Shown here one piece after another: positions 1 through 11,518 of a stretch of DNA of 64,000 bases. A program made the translations under genes and the position numbers. A model generated the notes under the pieces. The model saw only the letters and a list, made by a program, of their open reading frames with translations, made no database searches and was not told the DNA's origin. Source of the stretch: Gyromitra esculenta (taxonomy: Eukaryota; Ascomycota; Pezizomycetes; Pezizales; Discinaceae); contig JBCAML010000015.1 of assembly GCA_038503075.1 (NCBI GenBank), positions 1,488,001 through 1,552,000 on the forward strand, read 5' to 3'. The stretch's first letter is position 1, and the number at the start of each line of letters is the position of its first letter.

Positions 1-819
1 GAAGAATTTCGAGTCAATAGTTAGAGCCCTTGATCTAGGCCCACGGATTGGCTGGCGCGTGCTTAATCATGCAAGAGATACTAAACAAAAGTCAGAAGCC
101 ATCAGCACTTGAGCAATATCATAGAAGCTCAGGCATCAGCCAGCCCTCGAGAGGAGCGGCTCGTTAGGCTAAAATCTACCTATCCAAAGCCTGCGATTGC
201 TGCCCTGCAACTCGCAATTGTTCTCCGGTAAGTGTCGGAGTTTTTATTTCGATTGTTGCGGTTTCAGTGATGATGCATGATGCGGGGAGTGAATTCCGGG
301 TACCATTCCCCCACCGCTGGGGCGTGCTGCGGCTGTTGTTATCAGCACTCTACTCGACTACCGACGGTATGCGGACAGTCCAGTCCAGCGGATCACCACC
401 CGATGCTGGCCACCACACACCTATCAGGGCCCCCTGGAGGTTTCGCGGGCATATATCCAGTGGGAATACTCGTAGTAGGATCATCACGTTTTCCATGTGG
501 CGCGCAGCCCCAGCTTCATGCAAAGCAGCCCCTGCCAACCCAGATAGGTACGTTTAGGGATTACGAGTTTATCCGTGACCAGATACTTTACGAGATCGTC
601 TCTAATTTTTCTTTTTTTCCTGTGAATTAATCGCCTGGGATCGCTTATGTCCGTCTCGTATCTATTCTTGCTTTTTTATTGCCGACTATATATATCTATC
701 ATGGTTTCTCCTCCAGAAGCTCAAGTCTCAAGTTTTCAACCACCTCCCCCCCCGAACAGGATACCGAGATATCACGGCGACACATACACACGATCAAGTA
801 GAACGAGATAATAACCATC
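1..819. other. 5' intergenic stretch, no gene recognised
   Basis: Short overlapping open frames between about 267 and 630 have no recognisable domain and lie on both strands, so I do not call them genes. A TATA-rich stretch (tatatatat) at about 687-697 lies some 125 bases upstream of the dioxygenase start and could serve as its core promoter. Confidence 0.5.
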
Positions 820-1981
820 ATGACGGTTTCAATCAAGCAGATGGTGCGTACCAAAGAGAGAACGATTCCACGGATCTCTTTGCATAGTTTCGACGCCCGA
901 AAGGACGAAATCGCAAGACAAATCATCGATGCTGCAGAGAACAGTGGCTTCTTCATTCTCGAGAACCAGGAATCTCCGTCTGTCCCCGAAATCGAGAAAA
1001 TGTTTAGCATCACGTAAATCTACCCACCGAGCCAGACCGCTCCATCATCATTCCCAGCTTACTGACGAGTTCTGCGGGTATACAGTAAGGAGTTCTTCGA
1101 TCTCCCAGAGTCCATTAAATCGAAAACTCCCTTCACCAAGTCCGATAACGCCGGCTGGGAGACAAATTCCCAGATCAGGCCCTCAACCGGTCTCCCGGAC
1201 CAGAAAGAATCCATGCAGCTACAGTACCACCGCCGCAACGATGCCATATGGCCGTCGGATAGAGCCATCCCTGAGGAATTCCGCGAGAGTGTCGCGGATT
1301 TCATGGAGAAGATCCAGGCACTGTCGATGAAGATCCTTGCTGTATTCGCCATAGCGCTTGGCTTTCCAGAAGACTTCTTTACCAAGGCGCACAATGTCGA
1401 GAAGGCGAATGCACAGTCCACGCTTCGCCTTTTGCACTACCACGACATCACAGGCACCCAGTTCGCGCCCAGCTACTGGCGTGCTGGGGCACATACTGAT
1501 TACGATTGCCTCACCATGCTGTTCCAACGCACGGGGGAGGATGGACTGGAGATCTGTCCAGGCAGAGAAGCACACACGAGCTTCGGAATGGGGGACGAGT
1601 GGACACCGGTTAAGGCGCGAACCGGGGATATTGTATGTAATATTGGAGATATGTTGATGGCATGGAGCGACGATCGGTTCAAGAGCTTGTTTCATAGGGT
1701 TAGGTGTCCTGGGATTGGCGAAAACCAACGTTCAAGATACAGCATTGCGTAAGTTTATTGCCCCCCCCCCCACTTTTACAGATCTGCACGAGGTTTGATT
1801 CTGTGCTAATCTGAGGGGAATCTGCAGATACTTCAACCAGGCCAACAAAGATGTCGAGATCCAGGGCCCACTAGGGAAGTATCCGATGATGACGGCTCAC
1901 AAGTATATTATGGACGCTGTCAAGCGCAACTACGGCCAGCTGGAGAGAATGGAGACTGAGAATGGTACAACGGCTGCATAG
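820..1981 (+). CDS. 2-oxoglutarate/Fe(II)-dependent dioxygenase, isopenicillin N synthase-like
   Basis: Three exons, 820-1013, 1086-1748 and 1828-1981, give a 336-residue protein; the introns begin GTAAAT and GTAAGT and end CAG. The N-terminal DIOX_N-type region (about 15-150) contains the block MFSITKEFFDLP across intron 1. The 2OG-FeII_Oxy core follows: iron ligands His201 and Asp203 (AHTDYD) and His268 (LFHRV), and the 2-oxoglutarate-binding Arg282-x-Ser284 (RYS). All catalytic residues are present, so the enzyme should be active. Length (about 330-340) and order match the fungal isopenicillin N synthase / ACC oxidase-like superfamily, whose members oxidise very different small molecules, often in secondary metabolism. 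The substrate cannot be deduced, and no biosynthetic backbone gene is adjacent. There is no signal peptide, so it is probably cytosolic. Confidence 0.9.
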
Positions 1982-4187
1982 TGGTTTCGAGAAATTTCTT
2001 TTATCCGGCTGTGTTTTATTTGCTTTGCTGCTTTCCTCTAGCGTTTCCAATCTGCTCACCGAAAAAATACCAGAGAGCCAGGTGGCAGGAAACAAAGAGG
2101 CCTATCTGTTCGCCAGCTTGGGGGGCCATGTATGTTATAATTGAGGGGCTCTCTTTCCCTTTTTTTTTTTACATTCGTTTGTATACAGGTGTGTCTTAGG
2201 GGGGCTTTTTCTTTTTTCTCTCTCTTTATTATCGTTATTTCTTTATTTTTGCTCGCCCGAGCAAGGCGCAAGTGTGAGGTGTGAGGTGTTCAGTATTGTT
2301 CATGTTTGTCGTTTAACTGATCTATTTCCTATACCTACTGATGTGACGCTATCTCGATGCACGGATATGTACTTAATACTACATATTTCTATATACTCCA
2401 CCGAAACAGACTAATGCGCATCAACGGGACTCTCCGTTGATAATTTTAGGCACCAGCCAAACATACATGTAGCGTAACCCCGATAAGCCATGGATCCAGT
2501 GGTGTTTGTACTAGGGGGTGCGTGAGGGGGGTGTGTGTATGAAGATGGCACTCGGATACCACATGAAGAACCTGAAAATGTATGTTCTAGGTCGGGGTTT
2601 CTGGTTGGCTGGATCTAGCTATATCGGCTTCCTGATTGGTCAACCTAATACGCTTGTTTTTAGGTTCTTCATTATGTATCCGAGTACGTCCAGGTCTCAG
2701 ATTACTCGTATGGTGATCCCAATATAGAGCGACGCGGAAAATTTCTCCGTCCCATCTTCACACCCTTATACCTAATCCCATCAGAAAAGTGAGATCACAC
2801 GAGGCCAGGGTGTTCTTGAAGGACAGCGGAGGCTAAATCCACAGATGGTGTTAATGGCGTATTGTAACGAGTGATAGCATATGATCAATACTTTGTTTAT
2901 AATTGCTGGGGGGTTATCGACTGGGGGGTAACGATTAGAGACCAGAAGCCGTTAAGCCAATGAGCAGGCGATAGTATAGCCAATGCCCCAAGTCTCTACG
3001 TTCCAATTAGCAAGAATCAAAGCCTAGATCAATCCAGAAGATAAACAAACAATGCGAGTGTCCACGAGCTTGCCCAGCCCAATCAACCACCGACGATCCC
3101 TAAGCTTAACGTACCCCAATACGCTCCGTACAGCCTTCGTTTATAATTCCGTAGGTTTCTCCATATCGACAGGATCTAAAGCCTTAATCCTCTCAGCTAT
3201 AAGGGCGCCCCTCAGCACCCGTAACCAGGACGTCCTCGCGACACAAGCAAATATGGCTTTTCGGGCATATGCGATCACAAAGGACTCCAATTCCAATTCC
3301 AGTTTTTCGTGGTTGCTCGGGCCTCAGGCAGAGCAAGCGGGGTTCTCCGTCCCCACGCACGCACGCACGCACGCTGCAGCTGCAGAGCGGGGAGTTTTTT
3401 CACGTAATGGTTTTCACTTGTGGGTTTCGAGGAAGGGAGAAGGGGGAAGGGGGAGGGGAGAGGGGGGGGCCAAACGAAGAAGGTATCGATCTTTGGCACG
3501 ATTGGGGAGATAAAATTCTAACCAATCATGCACAAACTTGGAGTAATGCAGTGCAAAAAAGTAAATTTATGATCGTAAAAAGCAATTGAAACAGTCAATG
3601 CGAGGTTCAGGATGTTGGGGTCGGTAATTACATGTACGAAAGACTGCAGGGCCGGTCGCTGGTGCAATGGGCTTCGCAGACCGGCGGCAGCTCGATGGCT
3701 CCGTGATTGTGCATGCATGCATACATTGTAGGGACATGGGATACGTAGAATCGCAGGGTACCAGAGCACGTCTACTGGTTCTGGGCAGCTTCCATGGAAG
3801 CATTATATGTGAAGCCAGTGCGTGGTATTCTGTTTGAGATATGGAGACGCGTGTCGTACTGGTGGCTCGACTTCACGTTCTGTGAGTACTGTAGAAAACA
3901 TTATTATGTGCACAAATCTAGGCCCGCCAGTTGAAGAAAACGAGGCAATGGCTGCTGAAATTGCGCGATTGCTTTGGCTTAGCCCTGAGGATTTGCTTTT
4001 AGGACCAACCCCTTTGTCACTCTCGTGGATAGGGTTAGGTTTAGCAGCGTTTCAAGCAATAATCCTCTCACGATAGTTACAGTACACGTTTTTACAGCCA
4101 ACTGATGAAGTAGCACCGCAACCACTGCACTTCCAAGCGCGTGCTTCTGGTCCTGCAATTGCTCTCTAGAAACGGGAGTATGGCAGC
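1982..4187. other. Intergenic: inverted repeat, microsatellite, G-rich tract; no gene recognised
   Basis: No conserved coding region was found. The stretch contains an imperfect inverted repeat at 2548-2686, a (CACG)n-type microsatellite at about 3354-3374, a G-rich tract at about 3425-3470 with several runs of three or more G, and a telomere-like agggttagg at about 4029-4037. Open frames at 3052-3513 and 3822-4076 are low-complexity or lack any family resemblance. Confidence 0.5.
2548..2686. repeat. Imperfect inverted repeat (about 31-bp arms)
   Basis: The left arm at 2548-2578 (begins gcactcggatacc) is nearly the reverse complement of the right arm at 2656-2686 (contains gtatccgagtac). About 77 bases separate the arms. 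It may be a MITE remnant or a folded-back repeat. I saw no clear flanking duplication. Confidence 0.6.
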
Positions 4188-4861
4188 CTAAGGGGCGTAT
4201 AAATCAGCAATTGACACGACAGGCTCCAAAGCCGAAGCAATCAAGCGTAAAACCCACCATTTCCCACGCAGCGTAATGACCGCCCACTCAACGCCTTTAT
4301 CGTCGGTCTCCTTCTCAACCTTGGTCGAGAATGCAATGGCGCTCATGATGCCGTCGCCAAACTTCTCGTTAAGGACGGCCTTGTAGGCCTGTCCGTAGGT
4401 CTGCACGATTTCAAATAGGCGGTAGATCAATGGCTCCCGAGCTGCTCGCCGCCACCACCGTCTGTTCAGCACACCAGCCATCAAGATTTAAATATACGGA
4501 ATCTCAGCGGAAAGCTGAAGGACATACGCGGCATTTCAACCCCACGTCCCCGATCGGGACATGCGCCCAATTCGGCCTGCAACACGCTTTCGTAGAGGCC
4601 AAGTGCCTTCGCCAGTCGCTTGATGTCCTCGTCGGAAGCCCTGGCTTGGCCGTAGAAGATTGCGGCGACGGCAACTTCGTCGCGGTCCAGGATCTCGCCG
4701 AGCTTGGCGAAGGAAATGTTGATTTCTTTCTTTTTCTGGAAGAGGAGGGTTGTTGCGGAGGGGAGACTCGCCCTCTGCGAGTCTCTTCGCTGTAGCTGGG
4801 CACGAATGGACCATTTAGCTGGGAGAAACTGTGGAATTGGCCAGAGGAATACAAACATCAA
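4188..4861 (-). CDS. CYN1: Cyanate hydratase (cyanase)
   Basis: Catalyses bicarbonate-dependent breakdown of cyanate to ammonia and carbon dioxide. Exon 1 is 4861-4528 and exon 2 is 4441-4188; the 86-nt intron starts GTATGT and ends GAGCAG, and splicing joins EMP to [11 protein letters not shown]. The N-terminal helical domain (about 40-108) has the family block AAIFYGQA. The catalytic triad aligns with the E. coli enzyme at a constant offset of 23: Arg119, Glu122 and Ser145 (equivalent to Arg96, Glu99, Ser122). Two oddities stand out. The N-terminus is about 24 residues longer than in E. coli and rather hydrophobic, so the start (4861 or the next ATG) is uncertain. The usual short C-terminal tail after GKW is replaced by about 22 unrelated residues, suggesting a late frameshift or lost terminal exon. 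Identity is firm; the ends are not. Confidence 0.85.
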
Positions 4862-7800
4862 TAGACATTGCTGCGACTGTGTAATTCCGGGGCAAACTGC
4901 GTGGAATCGTGCGAGATCAATGAGGTTGGAGCTGTGCTGCAGACGTGGGGAGAGTTGGATTCCTAGTTGGCGGGATTAGAGGGCCTTTTTGTGATGGCAG
5001 AACACTGTCCGGAGAGTTTAGGTGGGGGGGGAAGCCGCGGGGCACTGTCGGGATCTCCTGCCGTGCGACCGACGTCATGATGCAGCGCTGGGAGGAGACC
5101 TTGTCTGGTCTGGTCTGGTCTGGATGGCTAGAAAAGCGGTGCGGAAGTAGACAGTCGAGACTCTGGCGCCGGCCCTGATTCGGTGGCCGCGCTGTTTCCC
5201 CCGTAACGCTGGCAGCAGCAGAAACCATCACGGCGGCGCTGTGGCTGACGAGATCGCTTTGGGGTGTCCCGGCATCTCGATTTGTGGCAGTGTGCATGGA
5301 ATGTGGCGTCGCGCCATCTGGAACCTCACCGCGAACCGTCCAAGAGCCGGAGAACTGGCCAGCAAGAGCCATTTCCGTCTTACTGTCAGTCGCGTGGCGG
5401 ACTTGGCCAATCAGCCCCAATCTCGCCCATTAGTCAGCCCGGGACCGACATTAATTCGGCGACGTGAGCAGGAGCGGTGTTGCGTGTTTCGTGCAAGAGT
5501 CGCTGACTGGCAGCAGTGGCCGGCTTCCGGGGTTCATCGCTGGCTGTGATTGAATGGCTGGACCTCGACGAGCCCGAGCTTCTGAGCTCGCACTCAACAG
5601 AGCGCTTCCATTGGGCGCTTCGCCGCACGGCACTTTACCCGTGGTGCGTGCGTGGTATCGAGATAAGAACTCCGCTGCAAGTTTAATTCTGGCGCACGTG
5701 TCAGTGCCCCAGAGTACCTGGATCGGCGTCGACAGCGCTTCACCGAGCAGTGATTGGCGACTGCAATCTGGTGTACGACGTCGCTGTGGGCGGACATCTA
5801 TCCCCCCAGCTAGTTCTCCGCCAGACAGCCCGCGAGGACTCGTATCTCGGCATCCAGCGGTTCCTCGAGAAGACGGTTTCTACATATCGCTCCAGGAGAG
5901 CGTACCCCGGACGCGGTGCGTCGTGCTGGTCAGCGCGATCAAGTGGCGATTGGCGTGCTACCGGGAGCACGGCGGAAATCGACAGGATGTATGGAAATCG
6001 GAGAACCGTAGTTGATATGCTGGCGAGGAACAGACATACGGGTGTGGCATGATGGCTGATGGAGCAGAGTGACATCAATTGGAACTGTGGCATTGGGTTC
6101 ATAGCGCTCTATCTCTTGGGCAGACGAGGGATGCATCTGGCGCCTATCTTGGGGCTGGGGACAGACAGACTTGGGGGGACGGCTGCTGCTTTAGTTGTAC
6201 AGCATGGACATCAATGGGCTTCTGGTGCTGCTGGATGAGGAACGAACCCCGTCAGATCCATCACCACACGCAGCCTGAAGCGAGGGCATTGGCTGGCGGT
6301 AGATACCGAGGAAACGGAACATATCCGTCTTGCACCGCGCGTCTGTGCCTCTAGGATTGAATCGTATTCTTTCCCACGTTCCCACGGATCGGTATGGTGG
6401 CCTTGTGCTTTATCGGCCCGCGAGCGTTCTCCATTCGCTGGTTAGTATTCCATTTGCGCCTGGCATCGCATCTACAGGTTGATGTGAGGTGGTGCCATTG
6501 TACCACCTACGCGCCTCTATACGAAGCTGCTCTCATGATCAGAATAGCGAGCAGCTACCTAAACGGGTTGTCAACTAGTCACATAATGTGGCTTGGATCT
6601 ACATGAAGAGAAAACAAAACCGTCTTGACTGTCGTGCATGGGGAGTGAACCTCCTCTGGTCTCGAGCCGGATGGTGGTATTTGCGGGGCATTACTACGCA
6701 CAGAAACCCGTGACCTGAAACCTTGGTAATACGCAAACGTAGAGGAACTGATTATGCCGTAACTTCACTGCAATCGCGCGATGGGGGGGAAACGGGTGGT
6801 ATACATACGCTGCAGAGACCACCTGCTGGAAGCTGTAAGTGCACCATGCATAACACAGCTGTGTCGGCATTCTCCGTGTTTTCTTACAGCTAAGATGCCT
6901 GGGATATACGGGATACGCCGCTCCGAAATCCAGGTCCAGACCTCCAAGCGATGCGCAACTGTTGATCATTCCTTACCTCTCCAACTTAAGCTCAAGCCAC
7001 GGGGGCTTGGAGCGTCCGGGCCCTAGAGCTTATAGGCGGAGGTGGCCGAGTGATCTTCGGAGATACAAAGTGCTGGAGATGCTGCGGTATCTTCTGGCGG
7101 AATCGCTCTTGCGGTATGTATCCCCTAAACACGAGTTAGAGAAAGACGAGCAAAGACCAACGGAACCGAAATTTTCCAACAGATTGCTGGCGCTAGAAAA
7201 CAGCTAGAAGAAATCCCCACCCATATATAACAAAGTATACTACCGCGAGCGCTATAAGCCTCTAGAGGCCTAAAGCAAAGCTGGCTTGTGTGGGAAACGC
7301 AAGCAGGGCTTCTCTTGGGTTCCTTGGTTCCTATAGCTAACTATAGGTGTCGCAGGGTCACCCTCGCCCCTCCCTCCACTGTCTGCAGCTACGGTCGTAG
7401 CGAACTGGGCATGCTGATGATGGACCAATGGAAAATACTGATATCGCTGAGATGACTATCTTTTCTCGGCGCCTGCGGCGGTAATAAGTCGATATATAAT
7501 ACCTGCAGAGCCTGATGAAGGCCTTCGGATTTTAGCTGAGGTTTTTGTTATCAATGGATACCAAGAAATGTGAGGACGGGACCTAGGTATCTTCTTGCGA
7601 TGACTTAAAGTCAGCTCCTCGGGCAACGCTTCCTGTGTAGGGGCTTCGATCGTAGATCGGATGCTTATCGTATGGGAGAATATTCTTAAGATTAAACGAA
7701 CCGAATCCTTGCAGAAGCTGCTAAACTAGTGTCCCATGAGCCTACTCAAGACAGGTAATAGAGATCGGCTCAAACTAGCTTAGCTTTGATCCAACTCGAA

Positions 7801-9190
7801 ACCAGTCCCGAGTCTACTTAAGTTCATCGTTCAACTTCGCAGTTTAAATCACAGCTGATCATGACAGGCGAGTTTAGCTCATTGGGCAACTCGGGCATAT
7901 ACACGAATACTTAAAACCGGTAAATACAATCCCTATCCGGGGAATTTACGCTCCCCATATCTCGATCAAGTGCCTATCACCTATGACGTCACGGCCAGCC
8001 CCCGATAAGCCCCATCCTTCCAGTCGTGGGATCTTGCAACATCTTGTCATTCCAGATACAGTGAAAATACTCTAGAGATCTGACACTCTGGCATTGATCT
8101 CGCCGAACCATAACTCGATGTGAAAACGGGGCGAGATTTATAAAATTTAAGTCACAATATCTCACTCGATAGGGTTAGGGCTATTCTGCCGAATTATATA
8201 TCTAATTTAATTTAATTATTTCATTCGGCACATTCAATCCTTGGATTATATATATGGTACCTTTCAAACACATACGACGGAAAAACAAAACCTGCACGGA
8301 AAAAAACACAAAAGACAAATCATCCTCTCCAGCTTTGCCCCCCCCCAAACTGCTCCTACGTCCTCGTCCTCTCTTTTTTTTACCATTTTAGATTGGGTGT
8401 ACCTTCACCAGCGCCGTACCTTCGGAGTGGCGATCTCACTGGCTCGGTATCTCTGATTTACCTCCAAATCACCCATCCCCACTCTCGCCACTTCGTCTAC
8501 TTCGTCCTCTCCCCCCCCTTATCGCACACCTTTAATTAGCAGCGTCTAATATTGAATCATAGAGACCGACGTGGATCCTTTACTCTCTCGCTTCATTCGC
8601 CTTCTAGCTTTCTAGACTGTATTATTGCTATATACCATCTTGGTAGGTGGTCGCGGCGTGGGAGTAACGTAACGTGACACTAGCTAGACTTGTCTCTGGA
8701 AACCCAAAACGGAAAATAGTAAATCTAACAAGAGGCATTGGCCGTGGGTTAAGCGTTACTAGTTTGATGGATCACTGTGATTGGTTGACGCTGCAAGACT
8801 AACGTTAACGTCAACGTCAGCTGTGCTAGCTAGTATTTCTGCAAGAAATCTAAGCAGCAATCGATTCGCAGTTAGTTCAAAGAGGGACTAGTTTCCTGGC
8901 AAAACTCGCGAAGATTGAGTAATTTTCTCGCAGAAATTTTTCAAAGTCATAATTAGAAGGGGGGCTGGACGGGATGCAGTTTTTCTCACGCTTGGGAAGT
9001 GTCATGGTTATAAAACCACAGCTGCTAGCTAGCGATAGATGTGTGGTAGGAGAATCTCTTGATGTCCTTTACCCGTGCACGTGCATAATGAGAACCCACA
9101 GAACAAAAATAACAGAAAGAAAAAGAAAAGACAAAAGAAAAACTAGCACGATCAGAAAAGTAACGCAAAACTCCCGCAGGCTGTGACTTC
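4862..9190. other. Long intergenic region, no gene recognised
   Basis: The left part (4900-6400) is relatively G+C-rich and has overlapping open frames on both strands of up to 167 codons, none with a recognisable domain or plausible intron structure. A (TCTGG)n run lies at about 5103-5125. The right part (6400-9190) is A+T-rich and mostly closed in all frames. It contains a CRE-like palindrome TGACGTCA at about 7983-7990 and, at about 8170-8250, a telomere-like agggttaggg next to a dispersed repeat core. Confidence 0.5.
8211..8250 (+). repeat. Dispersed repeat core, copy 1
   Basis: Contains tatttcattcggcacattca, found again with small changes at 17811-17848 (+) and 36230-36270 (-). A telomere-like agggttaggg lies about 30 bases upstream. 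See the finding on this family. Confidence 0.55.
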
Positions 9191-11518
9191 CTAGGCCTTT
9201 CGAGCGTAGCACTTCAGCCACCTAAACGCCGTGTTCTCCTTCTGGCACTCTTCTACGATCTTCTCGTCTTTCCAGATTTTGCATTCCTTCCTCCCAAACA
9301 CGCCGTATGCCACTTCAACCCTCTGTTCTTCCTCGCCCTCTTCGCTGTCAGGAGCGAAAAGGTCATCATACAGATGTCTGCCTACCATGCTCGTGACAGT
9401 GCTAAGCTCATCCCCGATACTCGTCGTTGGCATCCAGACCCAGCACTCCTTCACCTCGGTGAACAGTACCTCCTTGCCCTGCCCACTCAGCTGCTCTAGC
9501 GCTGCCAAGACAACCTTGGAGGGCTTCATACTGTGCAACAGTGCTACATTCTCCATGATCCAATTCCGTGTCCTTGGACCCATGCTATTCATCACCGGAT
9601 CGACAACCGTGAGTTCGAAGTATCCGGACGGCTTCAATATCCTTGCACACTCGCGAAAAATTGATGCGAGCAGGGCGTGGAGTTCTTCCGAAGATTGGCT
9701 CCTGTCTTGGAAAAGGAGACGGGGGAGGTTGTGGGAAGTTACGACGTCGACGCTGTTGGACGGTATTGCCAAGAGATTGCCGAGACTGGTAGCGGTGACG
9801 AAATCGAGATTGGGGGGGATTGCAGTGCCCCTCGGCGGCCGAGGAGAGGACGGTAGGAGAACGTTGAGGATCTTTGCGAATGGGTATTCGTCGGCGAGGT
9901 GCCACGACCAGTCGGCTTAAGGGTTTGATCGTTAGCACCTCTAGATCTGGCACCGAGCGGGGGGGTGATATAAAACAAAAGACAATTAGAGTACTAACCA
10001 GTAGGATTACCGTCTAGGTCTAGAATAGTGGCCTCCGAATTCCTTCCGCCAATCTCTGCGTCGCTGCATAATTCAATTATATGATGCCCTGGCGAGAATA
10101 GCACCCTTCCGAATGACAGCCATCTCATCGCCATAAGAAACCATGCTCGCTTTTCTAGGATACCCTTAAGCGTCGCAATGCTTTCGTCGATCAGGAAACT
10201 CTCTTCCCCGCCTATGGCCCTTCCTATTTCCTCCTCCTCCTCCTCATCGATCCTTGTCGAGCGAGGAATTGAGCGAAGTGAACTTGAAAAAGAATTTCGT
10301 CGAGCCCTGCCATATTTAGGATATGAAAACACAAATGAGATATCTGAAAAATCGCTTAAAAGGGTCAAAAAGATATCTCGTAGAACGGTGGATTGAAGTG
10401 GCTTTTGCGGCTGGCCCCAGAGGCTAACGGGCTCCAGTAGGCTGTCTTGGCGTGGCCGGTCAATCTCTGAAGAAGGAGGTTTGAATTCGAATACAAATTC
10501 TTCATGGGGCATCCGGATCACGGACTCTACCGACCGCCTGGAAGATGTAATGCTTGGTCTCGTGTTCTGACTCGAGAAAGAATGCCGCCGGCTCGATGTT
10601 CGAGATCTAGCTTTAGGAGGTGGCCCGAAGAGAAAGATATCCGCAAAAGTCATGGGCATGACGTCTAATATCGCACCACTCCTGTGAGATTCCGTGTTGC
10701 GCCTAGTGATGGACGATTTAGCCGTGCTCGAGGTGTCCGCAGATCCTGGACGTCGCGTTGACTCCGCGAGAAGCCTTTCTTGGGACAACAGTGGAATGGG
10801 GGGTGTATCGAGCAGGGATGGAGAATGCTGGCTCGTGGATCCGGAAGTTGAACGTTTTCTGAAGATGTTGAAGTTCATGCGTTGTGAGCTTGATTTCGCG
10901 GGCTTGGTGACTTTTGAGGAATCTGAGGCAGGAGTTTTGGGTGTAGGTAACGGCATGGAGGGTCCAGCTGCCAATTGATCCCACGGTGAGAGACTGTAGC
11001 TGAGGTCACCATAGTGGCTTTTTAGTTGAGCGATTCTCTCAGCCTGTGCTTGAAGCTTTTGCGCCTTTCGTTGTGCCTTTTTTGCTGCTCTGCTCTCCTC
11101 CGTCTGCGCATCGGATTTATACACCAGCCTGCCAACGTCGGCACGATCAAGGATTGACCCTTTTTTTTTATCCGATGGCCATGAACCCGTTGGAGGTTGG
11201 ATCGAGGACCAAGTGCTTTCCGAGGAACTTGAGATGCTTTCAGACATCCCTAAGCCTAGTTCTTCGACAGAGATGATGGAAGAGTTCTCAGATATGTTAT
11301 AAAAGGGCTGGGAGTTTGAGAGAAGGTTCTTATTTGTGTCGTCGTAAGCTTGGGCGTCTATAAGACTCTCTACCTGCTTCAGACGTTGCTTAATGCAGTT
11401 CTCGCAGGTATCGTGCAGCTGACTTCGGAGTGGTTTCTTGAACACCGTATGGGCTATGTCGTGGTAGCTTCTTGATGGTCAGCACCTGAGGGAGGGAGAT
11501 TCTGAGTGCGGGGTCCAT
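9191..11518 (-). CDS. Disordered protein with C-terminal SAM-dependent methyltransferase domain
   Basis: Proposed exons are 11518-11486, 11436-9999 and 9915-9191, giving 731 residues. The 9916-9998 intron (GTTAGT...TTAAG) is well supported because it joins ILDLDGNPT to DWSWHLADEYPFAKI, the usual motif I region of class I methyltransferases. The first 49-nt intron and the 33-nt first exon are my best guess. Residues about 15-400 are Ser/Arg/Pro-rich and look disordered, apart from an early segment DTCENCIKQRLKQ. The C-terminal quarter carries the methyltransferase signature: motif I, then IPSNSVDVVTSHNLPRLL, then ARILKPSGYFELTVVDP (post-motif region). Motif I lacks the normal GxGxG and reads DLDGNP, as in some fungal relatives, so SAM binding is likely but not certain. 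The substrate is unknown. It stands alone, with no clear operon-like partner. Confidence 0.7.

Noticed and set aside
820..1981. A secondary-metabolite cluster around the dioxygenase
   Set aside because: No polyketide synthase, peptide synthetase, terpene synthase or pathway regulator is present nearby.
4917..6102. Overlapping open frames of up to 167 codons in G+C-rich DNA
   Set aside because: They occur on both strands, carry no domain, and have no consistent exon structure; base composition explains the lack of stops.
7034..7120. A tRNA-Ser/Leu-like start (ggaggtggccgagtg)
   Set aside because: The following bases do not form anticodon or T arms and there is no B-box, so it is probably chance.
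9231..9920. A 229-codon + strand open frame
   Set aside because: It is antisense to the conserved methyltransferase exon, which has family motifs and a matching splice junction.
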